In this document: in pieces, positions 16,568-25,429 of the stretch | Numbering within the stretch: the stretch's first letter is position 1 | Layout of the letters: every line of letters begins with the position of its first letter | Assembly: GCA_021732785.1 (NCBI GenBank) | Contig: JAKFUG010000033.1 | Span: 47,671 to 111,670 of the forward strand | Length of the DNA stretch: 64,000 nt | Source of the DNA: Planctomycetaceae bacterium | GTDB taxonomy: Bacteria; Planctomycetota; Planctomycetia; Planctomycetales; Planctomycetaceae | Direction of reading: 5' to 3' | The notes under the pieces: generated by a model | What the model was told of the DNA's origin: nothing | Seen by the model: only the letters and a program-made list of their open reading frames with translations | Database searches by the model: none | Program-made: the position numbers and the translations under genes

Positions 16568-19033
16568 TCACTTCCGCTCGTTCAAGCCGCCGACGATGCC
16601 GCGGGCGATCGATTCCTTTTCGGTGGACCCGGTCAGCGATTCGGTTCGGTCCCACGCCTCCTGGGCTTTGCCCATCCGGGTCAGCACCAGCGCAGCCCAT
16701 TGATACGCCTGTTCGCGCAGGACGTTCTCCTGCTTCGCCAGCAATTCCCACACGGCGGGGATCTCGCCCCGGTTCAGCAAGGCCATCATCCCCCGAATGG
16801 CAATCGCTTCCCGTTGATCGCCTTTCAGCGACTTATCATTCATGACTGCCAGACCCTCGGTCGTCCGCCCGGCGATAAAATGGTCGATCGCGACAGCCAT
16901 CAGCGGCGGTGTAATTTTCCCCGAAGCATGTTGCCCATACGTGGCCACCAGTGCATTCAGGTCGTCCGTGGCTTGCGTCTTTTCAAAACGATAGTGCAGC
17001 CAGCCTGGGACTGCGGACCCGAAATACGGTTCCTGCTGGGCGGGCTCCGGTGCCGACGTGCGCCGGCTGACAATCTCCCAGACCGCGGATTCCAACCCCA
17101 ACCGCGCGGCCCGACCGAGCGCGCGGGTTTGAAAATCGAACCGGGTTGTCGCGCTGGCAGACAATTCGTTCAATGCCTGACGATAGATATTCAGGGACTG
17201 ACGCGCATCGTCGTCATTCCGCAAATCGAGATCTTTCTTGAGCCGATCCCGCATGCCATTCAGCCCCAACCGGTCGAGGTCTTTCTGCAAGGTACTCGCC
17301 GCCGGTACGGAGGGACCGATGGCCCGCGTGATCGACAGCATGCGCACGAGCGAGGCGGCAGCGGCGGTATTGTCCCCAATCGCCTGTTGCGCGAGCGACA
17401 CTTCTCCGGCGGCGGTAGCCATCGCCAACAAATCGCCGGCGGGTGACGGTCGCCACTTCATCAATTGCTTCAGCGGGGGAATTTCGAACTCCGCCGGAAC
17501 GGGCTGGGATTCGAGCACGGCCACCGCTTTCGCGGCGAACGCCTTCGCGCTGTCGGTCCCTTTGCGACTGGCCGCGACGCGGGCCGCCCGTGCCCAGCCA
17601 TAAGCCTGATAGGCAGGGGGCAGACCCGCCAATTCTGGCTCCAGTTCTGCTGGAGCCAAAGCCGGATTGAGCCACACGCGGGCTTCCAGCCATCCGGCCA
17701 AAGCCGCGCGTTGCGGGATGCCCGCCGGAGCGGCTTTCGCAAACGCGAACGCTTCTTTCTCCTGACCGCGGAGAACCAGCACGGCCGCCGTGGCCGCCGT
17801 TTGCGTGGCTTCCCGGGGGACAATCGGGAACAAATCATACAGCGGCTCGATGTCCGTTAACTGACGATCAAATTCAAACCAGCACATGACGAACGCCAAT
17901 TCGCCATCCACGTCCGCCGACTGACGATCCGCCAGGACTTGATGCGCCTCGGCATAACGCTCTACACCGGACAAGGCCGTGGCGAGATACGTGGCGGTGA
18001 CCAGGCGATCGCGTCCGAACTTGGGGAGTGTGGCCGATTCCGCCAGCGCGGAATCCAGCGCCGTTTTCGCGGCCGCGTCTTTCTTCGCCGCGAGTTCGGC
18101 CCACGAGACTTCGATCCACGGGATCACGCGGTAAAACGGCACATCGCGACCCACGGAACCGAGGGCACTGATCTGGTCGCGGGCCTCTTTGATCTGACCG
18201 GCGAGTGCATACGCTTCCGCCGCCAACCGTCGGCAGAGGGGCTTGCTGCGGTTGTGACTTCCCGATAACAGGGCCAGTTCACTCATCGCTTTCAGAATGG
18301 TCGTTTGCAATTCCGCGGTCTTGACCGCTTTCGCCGCGGTCTGATCCACCTTGACGGGCGGAACGGTGTCGCCGGGCGTTTCGGGCCCCACTTTCGTCGC
18401 GGGGCTACCGGAAACGAGCTTGCGCTTCTCGGCTTCCTCTTTCATCTTCCGGATGTCTTCGGGCGTGAGCAATTTTGTCTGGGGAGTGCTGCCGCCGGAC
18501 ATCGTGACGAAGAAATAAGCTCCGCCTCCCAACACGGAGACGACGACTGCCGTGATGATCCCCATCATCACCACATTGCTTTTCGGCTTCGGCGGCGGCG
18601 GGGCGGCCTTCGGGGCTTCGGGAGCCGGGGCTTTGAAGAGCGGGACCATGCACTTGGGATTCGCACACTTCACCATCTTCCCCGCCGCGGAACTCGGGAC
18701 AAAGCCCGTTGTTTCGCACATGGGGCAGATGACTTGCAACGTGCGGCCCTTCCCCGCGGTGGCGGTCGCGGCGATGGCGTCGCTGGCCTGCAACATCTCG
18801 GCATCGAACGGGAAGTCGTCCGCGGCGGCTTTCGGATCGGGCTTGCCGCCCGGCTTCGCTCCCGGTTTGGCAGCGGGACCACCGGCGGGCTTGGCGGCCG
18901 GTGCGGCCGGCTTGGCACCGCCGCTGGGTTTTGCCCCCGCTTTGGCCTTCATCGACGCCCCGCAGAAGGGGCAATCGGCGGCATCATCGTCGAGCACCGA
19001 TTGACCGCAACTCGGGCAAACCGCGAAGTCCAT
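16568..19033 (-). CDS. Zinc-ribbon membrane protein with large helical-repeat domain
   Basis: An 821-residue protein with an unusual architecture. A first zinc ribbon (C6/C9 and C21/C24, CPSCG and CPFCG) is followed by a Lys/Pro/Ala/Gly-rich linker to about residue 73. A second, different ribbon lies at 103-128 (ICPMCETTG...KCANPKCMV). After a Pro-rich stretch comes one membrane helix at about 154-178. The remaining 630 residues are alpha-helical and look like TPR/SEL1-type repeats (AYALAGQIKEARDQISALG, YAEAHQVLADRQS, ISLAQQAIGDNTAAAASLVR-like segments). The ribbons would lie in the cytoplasm and the repeats outside. No function is known to me. Confidence 0.8.
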   Translation of the reverse strand: MDFAVCPSCGQSVLDDDAADCPFCGASMKAKAGAKPSGGAKPAAPAAKPAGGPAAKPGAKPGGKPDPKAAADDFPFDAEMLQASDAIAATATAGKGRTLQVICPMCETTGFVPSSAAGKMVKCANPKCMVPLFKAPAPEAPKAAPPPPKPKSNVVMMGIITAVVVSVLGGGAYFFVTMSGGSTPQTKLLTPEDIRKMKEEAEKRKLVSGSPATKVGPETPGDTVPPVKVDQTAAKAVKTAELQTTILKAMSELALLSGSHNRSKPLCRRLAAEAYALAGQIKEARDQISALGSVGRDVPFYRVIPWIEVSWAELAAKKDAAAKTALDSALAESATLPKFGRDRLVTATYLATALSGVERYAEAHQVLADRQSADVDGELAFVMCWFEFDRQLTDIEPLYDLFPIVPREATQTAATAAVLVLRGQEKEAFAFAKAAPAGIPQRAALAGWLEARVWLNPALAPAELEPELAGLPPAYQAYGWARAARVAASRKGTDSAKAFAAKAVAVLESQPVPAEFEIPPLKQLMKWRPSPAGDLLAMATAAGEVSLAQQAIGDNTAAAASLVRMLSITRAIGPSVPAASTLQKDLDRLGLNGMRDRLKKDLDLRNDDDARQSLNIYRQALNELSASATTRFDFQTRALGRAARLGLESAVWEIVSRRTSAPEPAQQEPYFGSAVPGWLHYRFEKTQATDDLNALVATYGQHASGKITPPLMAVAIDHFIAGRTTEGLAVMNDKSLKGDQREAIAIRGMMALLNRGEIPAVWELLAKQENVLREQAYQWAALVLTRMGKAQEAWDRTESLTGSTEKESIARGIVGGLNERK

Positions 19034-19090
19034 GGAGCGCCTCTCTGTTCAACCCGCAATTTCAATCCGCAGGTGAATCACGATTTCGGA

Positions 19091-19579
19091 TTAATCCACA
19101 ACCAGAATGCTGCGACCCTGGGCTTCACGCAGCACTTTTTCCGTAACACCGCCGATCAAGGAATGCGACATCGCGGAAGCCCCGCGGCGACCCATGCACA
19201 CCAGGTCGTAAGCGTTGTGCTGCATTTCGGCGATGATCGTCAGCGCCGCCGCAACTTTCTTCGATTCCGGCAGACAATCTTTGAGTTCGATCTTGGTTTG
19301 CACCATTTCTGCGGCCACCCCGGCGGCAATGAGGGCCTGCTTCTGTTCGGCCAACAGTGTCTCGCCGTCGGACTTGGCCCGCGTCGCCCAGCGTTCCGCC
19401 AGCGAACGCGTGGTTAACCCCGCCTCGGGAATATCCGTCAGCACGAACTCTGGCAGAAATTCCGCCACATGGTAAATCGTCACTTGATCCTGACCGCCAC
19501 GACCGGCCAGCAATTTCCCGACAAACTGGACCGCTTTCGACGACGCTTCCGAACGGTCGACAGGCAACAAAACTTTCAC
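19091..19579 (-). CDS. Universal stress protein (UspA family)
   Basis: The GTG at 19579 is taken as the start (AAGGAA site 8 bases upstream), giving 162 residues that begin MKVLLPVDRSEASSKAV, the standard Usp opening with the ATP-contacting Asp. The C-terminal MGRRGASAMSHSLIGG resembles the G-2x-G-9x-G-S/T nucleotide loop but ends in GG, so ATP binding may be altered. VTEKVLREAQGRSILVVD is the typical last helix and strand. Usp proteins act in the cytoplasm in stress survival. It lies between the zinc-ribbon gene and the J-like/GspE-N gene, all on the minus strand. Confidence 0.92.
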   Translation of the reverse strand: MKVLLPVDRSEASSKAVQFVGKLLAGRGGQDQVTIYHVAEFLPEFVLTDIPEAGLTTRSLAERWATRAKSDGETLLAEQKQALIAAGVAAEMVQTKIELKDCLPESKKVAAALTIIAEMQHNAYDLVCMGRRGASAMSHSLIGGVTEKVLREAQGRSILVVD

Positions 19580-19794
19580 AGGAGCATTTCCTTGGGGAGA
19601 GCGATCACCAACACCGATGCGGCCCATCCCGCGAGTGGCAAGACAAGGATGTCTCTGAAGCCGGATCGGTCCACCTCACGGCTCCGATTCGCCGCGATCT
19701 TCCATTCTATCCGGAAACACCGAGGTGGAACAAATGTGCGATGCCCTCTCGCTGGTGTGGGTCATGGGTCAGGGGCACACGGAGAATGAACGCT

Positions 19795-20826
19795 TTACTT
19801 CTTTTTGATGTAAGTCAGATACAGACCAGCAATGATCGGTCCGCCAACGACAATCGTGGCAAGGTACGCGACCGAACTCAGCGAGAGCGGCACGAATTTT
19901 TTCCAGAACATGTCCCAGAGCAAAAAGGTATCGAGATTCCACAGAATGACGAAGGTCATCATGCAGAGGACCATGCCCAGCTTCTTGCGTTCTTCGACTT
20001 CGGCATCCGAATATTCGGCCTTCGCGCTCGGAGCCGCCGTTGTTTTCTCCGTCGTCTTCATGCCCATGCTGGATTTCTTGGTCGGCGGGGCTTTTTCCTT
20101 CCGCATGCCGGCGGCGTAGTAACGGTCGATGTTTTCCTTGATCGCGCTCGGCGTCGCGAGAACCCCCCGCATGGGGACACCGCACCGCAGGCGGACTTCC
20201 TCTTCGAGTTCGTCGCTGGGTTCCACCGAACAGGCCACCAGGACGCGTTCGCGATCGATGAAGAGGGGCAGACATGTAAATCGCCGCACCACGGCCTTCG
20301 GCAACATGTCGAGCGCAGCCTCGTCCGGAATCATGTCTCCCAGATCGACAAACGAAAGCCCCAGCTCGTTCGCAAACGCCCGCGTGGCCTGCTCCGAGTC
20401 CACGTATTTCAGTTGGACCACGGCGTCACGCAGCGAGAGTCCGGTGCGCTCGGCATGCGCGACCGCTTCCTTGGCCTGCGACGCCGACAAGGTCCCGTCG
20501 TCCTGCAGGTAGGCCGTCAGCGGGCGACGCCCCGTGGTTTCATCGCGATCGTCGATGACCCGTCCCTGGCTGCGGTCGTAGTCCTTTTTGCCTTCGCTGT
20601 CGGTTAAACACAGCATCGCTTTCGCCAGCTCGTTGAGCAGCGTCTGCGATTGATCGGAGTATTGCCCGGTTGCGTATTTTCGCACATGCGCGTTGAGCTT
20701 TTTATAATTCTTGCGGATCTTGTCGGCGTCGTCCTCGAACTGCACGAGGCGTAACAGCGCGTAGTGATCGGGCGGGCGCGGGCCTTCAGGAATCCCCAAC
20801 CATTCCTTGTAAACATCGAGCGCCAC
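19795..20826 (-). CDS. J-like domain / GspE N-terminal domain / two-helix membrane protein
   Basis: The GTG at 20826 has a GAAGGTG site 8 bases upstream and gives 343 residues. Residues 1-90 are the planctomycete-type J-like domain (PDHYALLRLVQFEDDADKIR ... TLLNELAKAMLCLTD ... YDRSQGR), which lacks the HPD motif needed to stimulate DnaK. Residues about 100-250 match the N-terminal domain of GspE/PilB (SLRDAVVQLKYVDSEQATRA, ELGLSFVDLGDMIPDEAALD, VLVACSVEPSDELEEEVRLR), which in ATPases docks onto GspL/PilM-type partners. After a charged linker come two membrane helices (MVLCMMTFVILWNLDTFLLW and VAYLATIVVGGPIIAGLYLT). There is no ATPase domain. Confidence 0.85.
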   Translation of the reverse strand: MALDVYKEWLGIPEGPRPPDHYALLRLVQFEDDADKIRKNYKKLNAHVRKYATGQYSDQSQTLLNELAKAMLCLTDSEGKKDYDRSQGRVIDDRDETTGRRPLTAYLQDDGTLSASQAKEAVAHAERTGLSLRDAVVQLKYVDSEQATRAFANELGLSFVDLGDMIPDEAALDMLPKAVVRRFTCLPLFIDRERVLVACSVEPSDELEEEVRLRCGVPMRGVLATPSAIKENIDRYYAAGMRKEKAPPTKKSSMGMKTTEKTTAAPSAKAEYSDAEVEERKKLGMVLCMMTFVILWNLDTFLLWDMFWKKFVPLSLSSVAYLATIVVGGPIIAGLYLTYIKKK

Positions 20827-21286
20827 GGGCAAACACCTTCTTGAAAAAGAGAGCGGCAGAACGCCGTCCGCGGGAATTGAACCACCAGTGAATCGTGCCA
20901 CACCGATGCAGCAGGGTCAACCGGCCCGAGTTTCCCGCCGTGGGAACTCCGCTCATGATTGGACGTTCCCCGCTGACGGAGGATTCCCTGAGAACGTAAG
21001 GGACGAACGAAATTCAACAGCCCGACGGTCGCACCGATGAGCGAGAGAATCGTCGAGGGATGAGTGAAAAAGGGGGTAGTGGATCAGTTAAAATCCAAAG
21101 ACGTCGGGGCGGGAGCCCCGACCAATGATTTTTGGTCAAATTTCTCGTCCATAGGTCGGAGCCCCTGCCCCGACTCTTTAAACTGACCCTCGACCAAAAA
21201 CGGCTGGAACTCTTGCGTCACGCATTCAACGGGGTATTCTGAAACGGTTAGGCAACCCAAAAGGATTGTGACAAACATTCCTTAAG
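20827..21286. other. Divergent intergenic region with palindrome family B
   Basis: About 460 bases between divergent genes. The only structure I can support is the family B palindrome at 21085-21187. Promoters for both neighbours should be here, but I see no convincing -35/-10 pair. Confidence 0.4.
21085..21187. repeat. Dispersed palindrome family B, copy 1
   Basis: Core arms GTCGGGGCGGGAGCCCCGACC (21103-21123) and GGTCGGAGCCCCTGCCCCGAC (21154-21174), extended by CAGTTAAAA against TTTAAACTG. The second copy is at 35620-35694. Confidence 0.8.
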
Positions 21287-22522
21287 ATGACTGTGAGTGC
21301 GACCATGCGGTTGTTTCCGATGTCCATTTTTATCCCCGCGATTCTGATCAGCATGTCCGTTCTCGCGGCGGATGCCCCCATCCCCCCCGCGCCCGCATTG
21401 GAAGATGCGGTTCCCCAACCGACATCCAATGCCGTGCAACTCTCGTCCGATGGCCTGCTGCCCGGCGTCATCATGGTGGCAGATCCGGCCACGGGGCTGG
21501 AATCGCCCGCGACCGAATTGACCGTTCGGTTCCTGCAGAAGGGGGAAATCAAAACCGTCGCAAAGCCGGGAATCGGCGGCGTTTTCCAGGCGAAAGGCTT
21601 GGCCTCGGGACGTTATGCCGTGATTGCGTCCGGTAAGGCCGGATACCTGGTTGCGGAAGTGGAGGTTGTCGCCCCGCCTCCACAGGTGCCACAGGTTCGT
21701 CCCACGAAATTCGTGGCGGCAACCGCGCGGACACAATTTCGCGGGCTGGCGGTTCCTCCCGCGGATCTGCCGATGGTGCTGAAACTCGCCAATTCTTATG
21801 TCCCCCCCACAGCGCGAACGGCGGGACCCGCGCCGCTCGTTCCGAACAAGGATGTCCTCACGGCCGACGATTTGAAAAGTGGTTATGCCCAGTCTGGAAA
21901 GGGCTCCGCTGCGCCGGACGCTCCGTATGTGGTGGAACGGCAAGTCGGGGGCAAGGTGCTCGGCCAACTGCATCGGTTCCACCCCATCACGGGACAACCG
22001 GTGCAGTTTCACCATCTGAATGCGTTCCTCGTGCAAGGAAACGCGCTGCCTCAGAAAGTGCTCGTGGCCTCGAATGGGAACTTTGAGTTTGCGGATGTCG
22101 CCCCGGGGCATTATTCGGTGGTCGCCGCCGGGGGGGAAGGATTCATGGCGTTCGGCTTGCATGTTGTCGAAGGCCAGGGAGGCGTGGCTTCCGGTGCGAA
22201 CAAAGCCCTGTTTGTGAATGTGAGTTTCAAAGCCAGGCGAGCGGAACTGGTTGTGATCGACGGAACTGTCATCGACCTGTCGAACTTTCCCGAAGCTCTG
22301 CGCCAACTCGCGGTTTCGATTGCGGCTTCTCAGGGCAATTCTCCCACGCAAGGCAACGCTCCTCCGGGTTCCCTGGGAGCCGGGCCGGGCGGTGGTGGCG
22401 GAGCCGGTGGTGGAGGGGCCGGAGCCGGCGGTTCGGGTTTGGGTCTCCTTGGCGCGGCATTAGGCGCCGCCGGTTTGGGGCTGGCCGCGGCGAATGGCGG
22501 CAGCAGTCCATCGTCGCCGTAA
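21287..22522 (+). CDS. Secreted protein with carboxypeptidase-regulatory-like folds and Gly-rich tail
   Basis: A 411-residue exported protein. A signal peptide (MSIFIPAILISMSVLAAD) follows a short lead; ATG codons at 21287 and 21305 are both possible. Two beta-sandwich-like segments resemble carboxypeptidase regulatory/Cna-B type modules: KTVAKPGIGGVFQAKGLASG with RYAVIASGKAGYLVAEVEVV, and NGNFEFADVAPGHYSVVAAG with GEGFMAFGLHVVEGQGG. The C-terminus has a Gly/Ala-rich stretch and a weakly hydrophobic segment (GLGLLGAALGAAGLGLAAAN), perhaps a membrane anchor. Proteins of this sort are common in planctomycete exoproteomes. No catalytic motif is seen. Confidence 0.7.
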   Translation: MTVSATMRLFPMSIFIPAILISMSVLAADAPIPPAPALEDAVPQPTSNAVQLSSDGLLPGVIMVADPATGLESPATELTVRFLQKGEIKTVAKPGIGGVFQAKGLASGRYAVIASGKAGYLVAEVEVVAPPPQVPQVRPTKFVAATARTQFRGLAVPPADLPMVLKLANSYVPPTARTAGPAPLVPNKDVLTADDLKSGYAQSGKGSAAPDAPYVVERQVGGKVLGQLHRFHPITGQPVQFHHLNAFLVQGNALPQKVLVASNGNFEFADVAPGHYSVVAAGGEGFMAFGLHVVEGQGGVASGANKALFVNVSFKARRAELVVIDGTVIDLSNFPEALRQLAVSIAASQGNSPTQGNAPPGSLGAGPGGGGGAGGGGAGAGGSGLGLLGAALGAAGLGLAAANGGSSPSSP

Positions 22523-22613
22523 TTAGGTGAACGTGTTGCTCGAATCGGCCCGTGGCGCTGGCGATTGCCAGACGGTGCCCGTGCCGGACAGATCATTCTA
22601 AAATCGATATCTT

Positions 22614-25151
22614 GTGTCCCGCTTCCTTTTGGGCCTGAGTCGATTCGTCTTTGCCGCGACCCTATTGGCCGCCCCGTGGCTGTTTTCCGGTCGTCCCCTG
22701 CCCGTTCAAGCTGGCTTGGCGATCGGTTTGAGTGCGGCGTTCGGGTTCTGGCTGCTGTCGAAATGGCTCGACCCAACCGCACGAACTGGTGGCTGGACCG
22801 GTACGACAACGGTGCTTGTCATCGTCTGGTGCGGGTTCATCGGCCTCGCAGCGCTGCAGTTGTTTGGTCCGCTGTCGCCCGGCTTACCGCCCCATCACGG
22901 TGTCGTGGCACGAATCGCCCCGGACTTCATTGGGCCGAGTCCCGAAGCGGAAACCGGCACGCAATCGACGGCGCTCACCCGCACGCAGCTAGCACGCCTG
23001 ATCTGGCCGCTGGTGGCCATCATCCTGGGGGCACAGCTCTATTCCCTCACCGTTTATCGCCGCGGGTTCTACTTGCTGCTGGCTTTGAACGGCGTGGCGT
23101 TGACTGTATTCGGCATTGCCCAACGGCTGACCTGGAACGGAAAGCTGTACTGGCTCTTTCCGCCGCCGCATGAAGGGCAGAACTTTGCGTCGTTCTGGAA
23201 TCGCAATCATGCGGCGGGGTATTTGAATCTGTGTCTGGCTGCCGCCCTCGGGCTGTTGTTTGCGGGAGTTCGTGAATCGCCGTACGAATGGTGGCCGCCG
23301 CGCTCCAGCGATGACCGTCCCACCTGGCGGGCGGCGCTGGTGCAATTGCTGCTGGTTGCGATCCCCATCGGCGTGATCGCGACCGCATCGCGTGGGGGAA
23401 TTTTGTCCGCGGCGGGGGCATTCGTCGTGCTGATCGCCTTCGCCTTTCGCACCCGGCAAACGTCGATTGTTCGGTTACTGATGACCTCCGTCGTGATCGG
23501 ATCGATCCTGGCGGCGTCGCTGGGAATGTGGCAACTCGCGCGCGCCCGCTTTGACGGCTTCTCTTTGGCCGCCGCGACGGAAGAAGGACGCTGGCGGCAT
23601 TGGCGCGACATGGTTCCCGCACTGAACGACGTCTGGCGGTCGGGCACCGGCTTGGGAACCTACCGTTACGCCAATCGCCCGTACCAGAATCATGCACTCT
23701 CAACCACGTACTGGAATGCCGACAACGAATATCTGGAGCTCGCCATCGAAGGAGGGCTGCCCGCGGTTCTGCTGCTGATAATGGGTGGCGGAACGTTGCT
23801 GTTCTTTCTCCGTTCCGTGTGCCGTTCGGTTTGGATGGACGACGAAGAGACGGCCGATCTGGGTCCGGTGACGGCGTTTCTGCTCATCGCCCAGGGACTG
23901 CAAGCCGGGACCGATTACGGCATCAGCATTCCCGCCAATGCGCTGACCTGCGCCGCGATGCTGGGGGCTCTCACCGGCAGCCGTTTCCCCTCGGTCGGCG
24001 AAGTGGCCCACGATGAAGCGGGGTGCCGCTGGAAATGGTGGGCATGGTTTCCTTTTTTGATGGTGATCGGCGGCATGACCGCCAGCAACCGCGAGTTCTC
24101 GTCCGCGGCAACGGCAGCGAGCTTTCTGCAATCGGTGCCGGATTTTGAATCTGCCGAACTGCGCGACCGGTCCGACTTGTTCATCGAGGCTTCCATCGCC
24201 CATGCCGAACAATTGCTGGCGCGGCGACCGGATGATTTTGAATTGCACCGCTGTCTGGCCGAACTCCACCTGCACCGCTATCGCCGGGAATTGTTTGCCC
24301 GCGCGCAAGCTCCCCGCCGAGTTCCGAAACCGCCATCGCCGGAGGACGCGTGGATGCAAACCCACCCGGCCGTGTGGGACGCGCAGTGTCGACAAGCCGC
24401 CCATCAAGGCCACACGGCGGCAATCGACGACATCCGCACGGACCCTGCCTTCCAGCGCGATGTTCCGCACGCTTACGAAGCCTTTTTGCGGGCCCAACAG
24501 CTTTGCCCGTTCGATCCCCAAACCGACTTGCATCTTGCGTCTTTGTCGTATCTGTGCGGGAATGGCCAGGAAGATCGCTCGCGCTGGTTACGCACCGCCC
24601 TTGTGGCATCGCCCGGTGAACCGAAATGGCTCCGGGCCATCGCGCTCATGACGGAACCGGTGATCGAGGACGATCTCGCCGCGTTGTGCTGGCGGCGGGC
24701 GATTGAACTCGATCCGAACTTGCAGGACACGATCTATCGCGAAGCCGGGCGGCGACTCTCCCCGGCCGACACGTTGGAGCACGTGGTGCTCGCGGACGCG
24801 CCGAGCCTGTTGCGTTTCGCGGAACTCGTCGATGATCCACTGATTCAACAAATGGCCGCCGATCGACTGGCGACGCTGTTGAATGCGGGCACCGGTCAAC
24901 CGCAGGGTGAGACGTGGATGCAACTCGGACGATTGGCACTGCTGCAGGGACAGACCGAGGCCGCCTGTGAGCACTTTCGCAAAGCTGTTCAAATCGAGCC
25001 GCTCCGCTGGGAGTTCCGCCTGCGTTATGCGCAAGCCCTGGAGGCTAAGGGCGATCTCACCGAGGCGCTGGAACAAACCAAAGCCGGGCTGCGGATGTCG
25101 CCGGAGCAACCCGAATTGCAGAACCTGCAGAAGCAGTTAATTTCTCGATAA
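22614..25151 (+). CDS. O-antigen ligase/polymerase-like membrane protein with C-terminal TPRs
   Basis: 845 residues, GTG start at 22614. The first 480 residues hold about ten membrane helices. The Wzy_C/O-antigen ligase signature region is a large loop with SFWNRNHAAGYLNLCLAAAL, RGGILSAAGAFVVLIAFAF and GTGLGTYRYANRPYQN followed by WNADNEYLELAIEGGLPAVL. In this superfamily the loop contains the catalytic Arg and His residues for joining polysaccharide to a lipid or protein acceptor. From about residue 490 the chain is helical with TPR-like repeats (AEQLLARRPDDFELHRCLAE and GQTEAACEHFRKAVQIEPLR). It has no surface polysaccharide operon around it. Confidence 0.85.
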   Translation: MSRFLLGLSRFVFAATLLAAPWLFSGRPLPVQAGLAIGLSAAFGFWLLSKWLDPTARTGGWTGTTTVLVIVWCGFIGLAALQLFGPLSPGLPPHHGVVARIAPDFIGPSPEAETGTQSTALTRTQLARLIWPLVAIILGAQLYSLTVYRRGFYLLLALNGVALTVFGIAQRLTWNGKLYWLFPPPHEGQNFASFWNRNHAAGYLNLCLAAALGLLFAGVRESPYEWWPPRSSDDRPTWRAALVQLLLVAIPIGVIATASRGGILSAAGAFVVLIAFAFRTRQTSIVRLLMTSVVIGSILAASLGMWQLARARFDGFSLAAATEEGRWRHWRDMVPALNDVWRSGTGLGTYRYANRPYQNHALSTTYWNADNEYLELAIEGGLPAVLLLIMGGGTLLFFLRSVCRSVWMDDEETADLGPVTAFLLIAQGLQAGTDYGISIPANALTCAAMLGALTGSRFPSVGEVAHDEAGCRWKWWAWFPFLMVIGGMTASNREFSSAATAASFLQSVPDFESAELRDRSDLFIEASIAHAEQLLARRPDDFELHRCLAELHLHRYRRELFARAQAPRRVPKPPSPEDAWMQTHPAVWDAQCRQAAHQGHTAAIDDIRTDPAFQRDVPHAYEAFLRAQQLCPFDPQTDLHLASLSYLCGNGQEDRSRWLRTALVASPGEPKWLRAIALMTEPVIEDDLAALCWRRAIELDPNLQDTIYREAGRRLSPADTLEHVVLADAPSLLRFAELVDDPLIQQMAADRLATLLNAGTGQPQGETWMQLGRLALLQGQTEAACEHFRKAVQIEPLRWEFRLRYAQALEAKGDLTEALEQTKAGLRMSPEQPELQNLQKQLISR

Positions 25152-25190
25152 ACGACGTCATTTCATTTTTGAAGTTTGCCATCTCAACTT

Positions 25191-25276
25191 GCCACTGCTT
25201 CGTCCGCGAAGCAGTGCTGACCGCTGCAGGAAGCGTCCAGAAGACACTGCTTCTCCGAGGACTCCGAAGCAGTGGC
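25191..25276. repeat. Tandem hairpins with shared arms
   Basis: CACTGCTTCG-TCCG-CGAAGCAGTG (25193-25216) is followed by a second hairpin (25245-25274) with the same CACTGCTTC / GAAGCAGTG arms, and the outer arms can also pair with each other. It lies 40 bases after the O-antigen-ligase-like gene and may end its transcription. Confidence 0.65.
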
Positions 25277-25355
25277 ACTTCCTCACTTCGAATCGCGTAT
25301 GCGGTGAATAAAAAACTTTCGGAAACGCATTGACCGTAGCGATAACGCATGCGCG

Positions 25356-25385
25356 TTGTTTCCCCCCTTGCGCGGTGATTACAAT
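25356..25385 (+). promoter_or_regulatory. Candidate promoter of the cyclophilin gene
   Basis: TTGTTT (25356-25361), an 18-base spacer and TACAAT (25380-25385), 45 bases before the start codon at 25430. The -10 fits the sigma-70 consensus in 5 of 6 bases; the -35 fits only in 3. Confidence 0.3.
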
Positions 25386-25429
25386 CGCAACCTTGAACAG
25401 ATTTGAAGAGAATATCAGGGATACATGCC

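Noticed and set aside
19357-20607. Plus-strand frame of 416 codons over the Usp and J-like/GspE-N genes
   Set aside because: Crosses two genes with recognisable domains on the other strand; composition is that of a shadow frame.
21248-22351. Minus-strand frame of 367 codons
   Set aside because: Antisense to the secreted protein with signal peptide and beta repeats; no features of its own.
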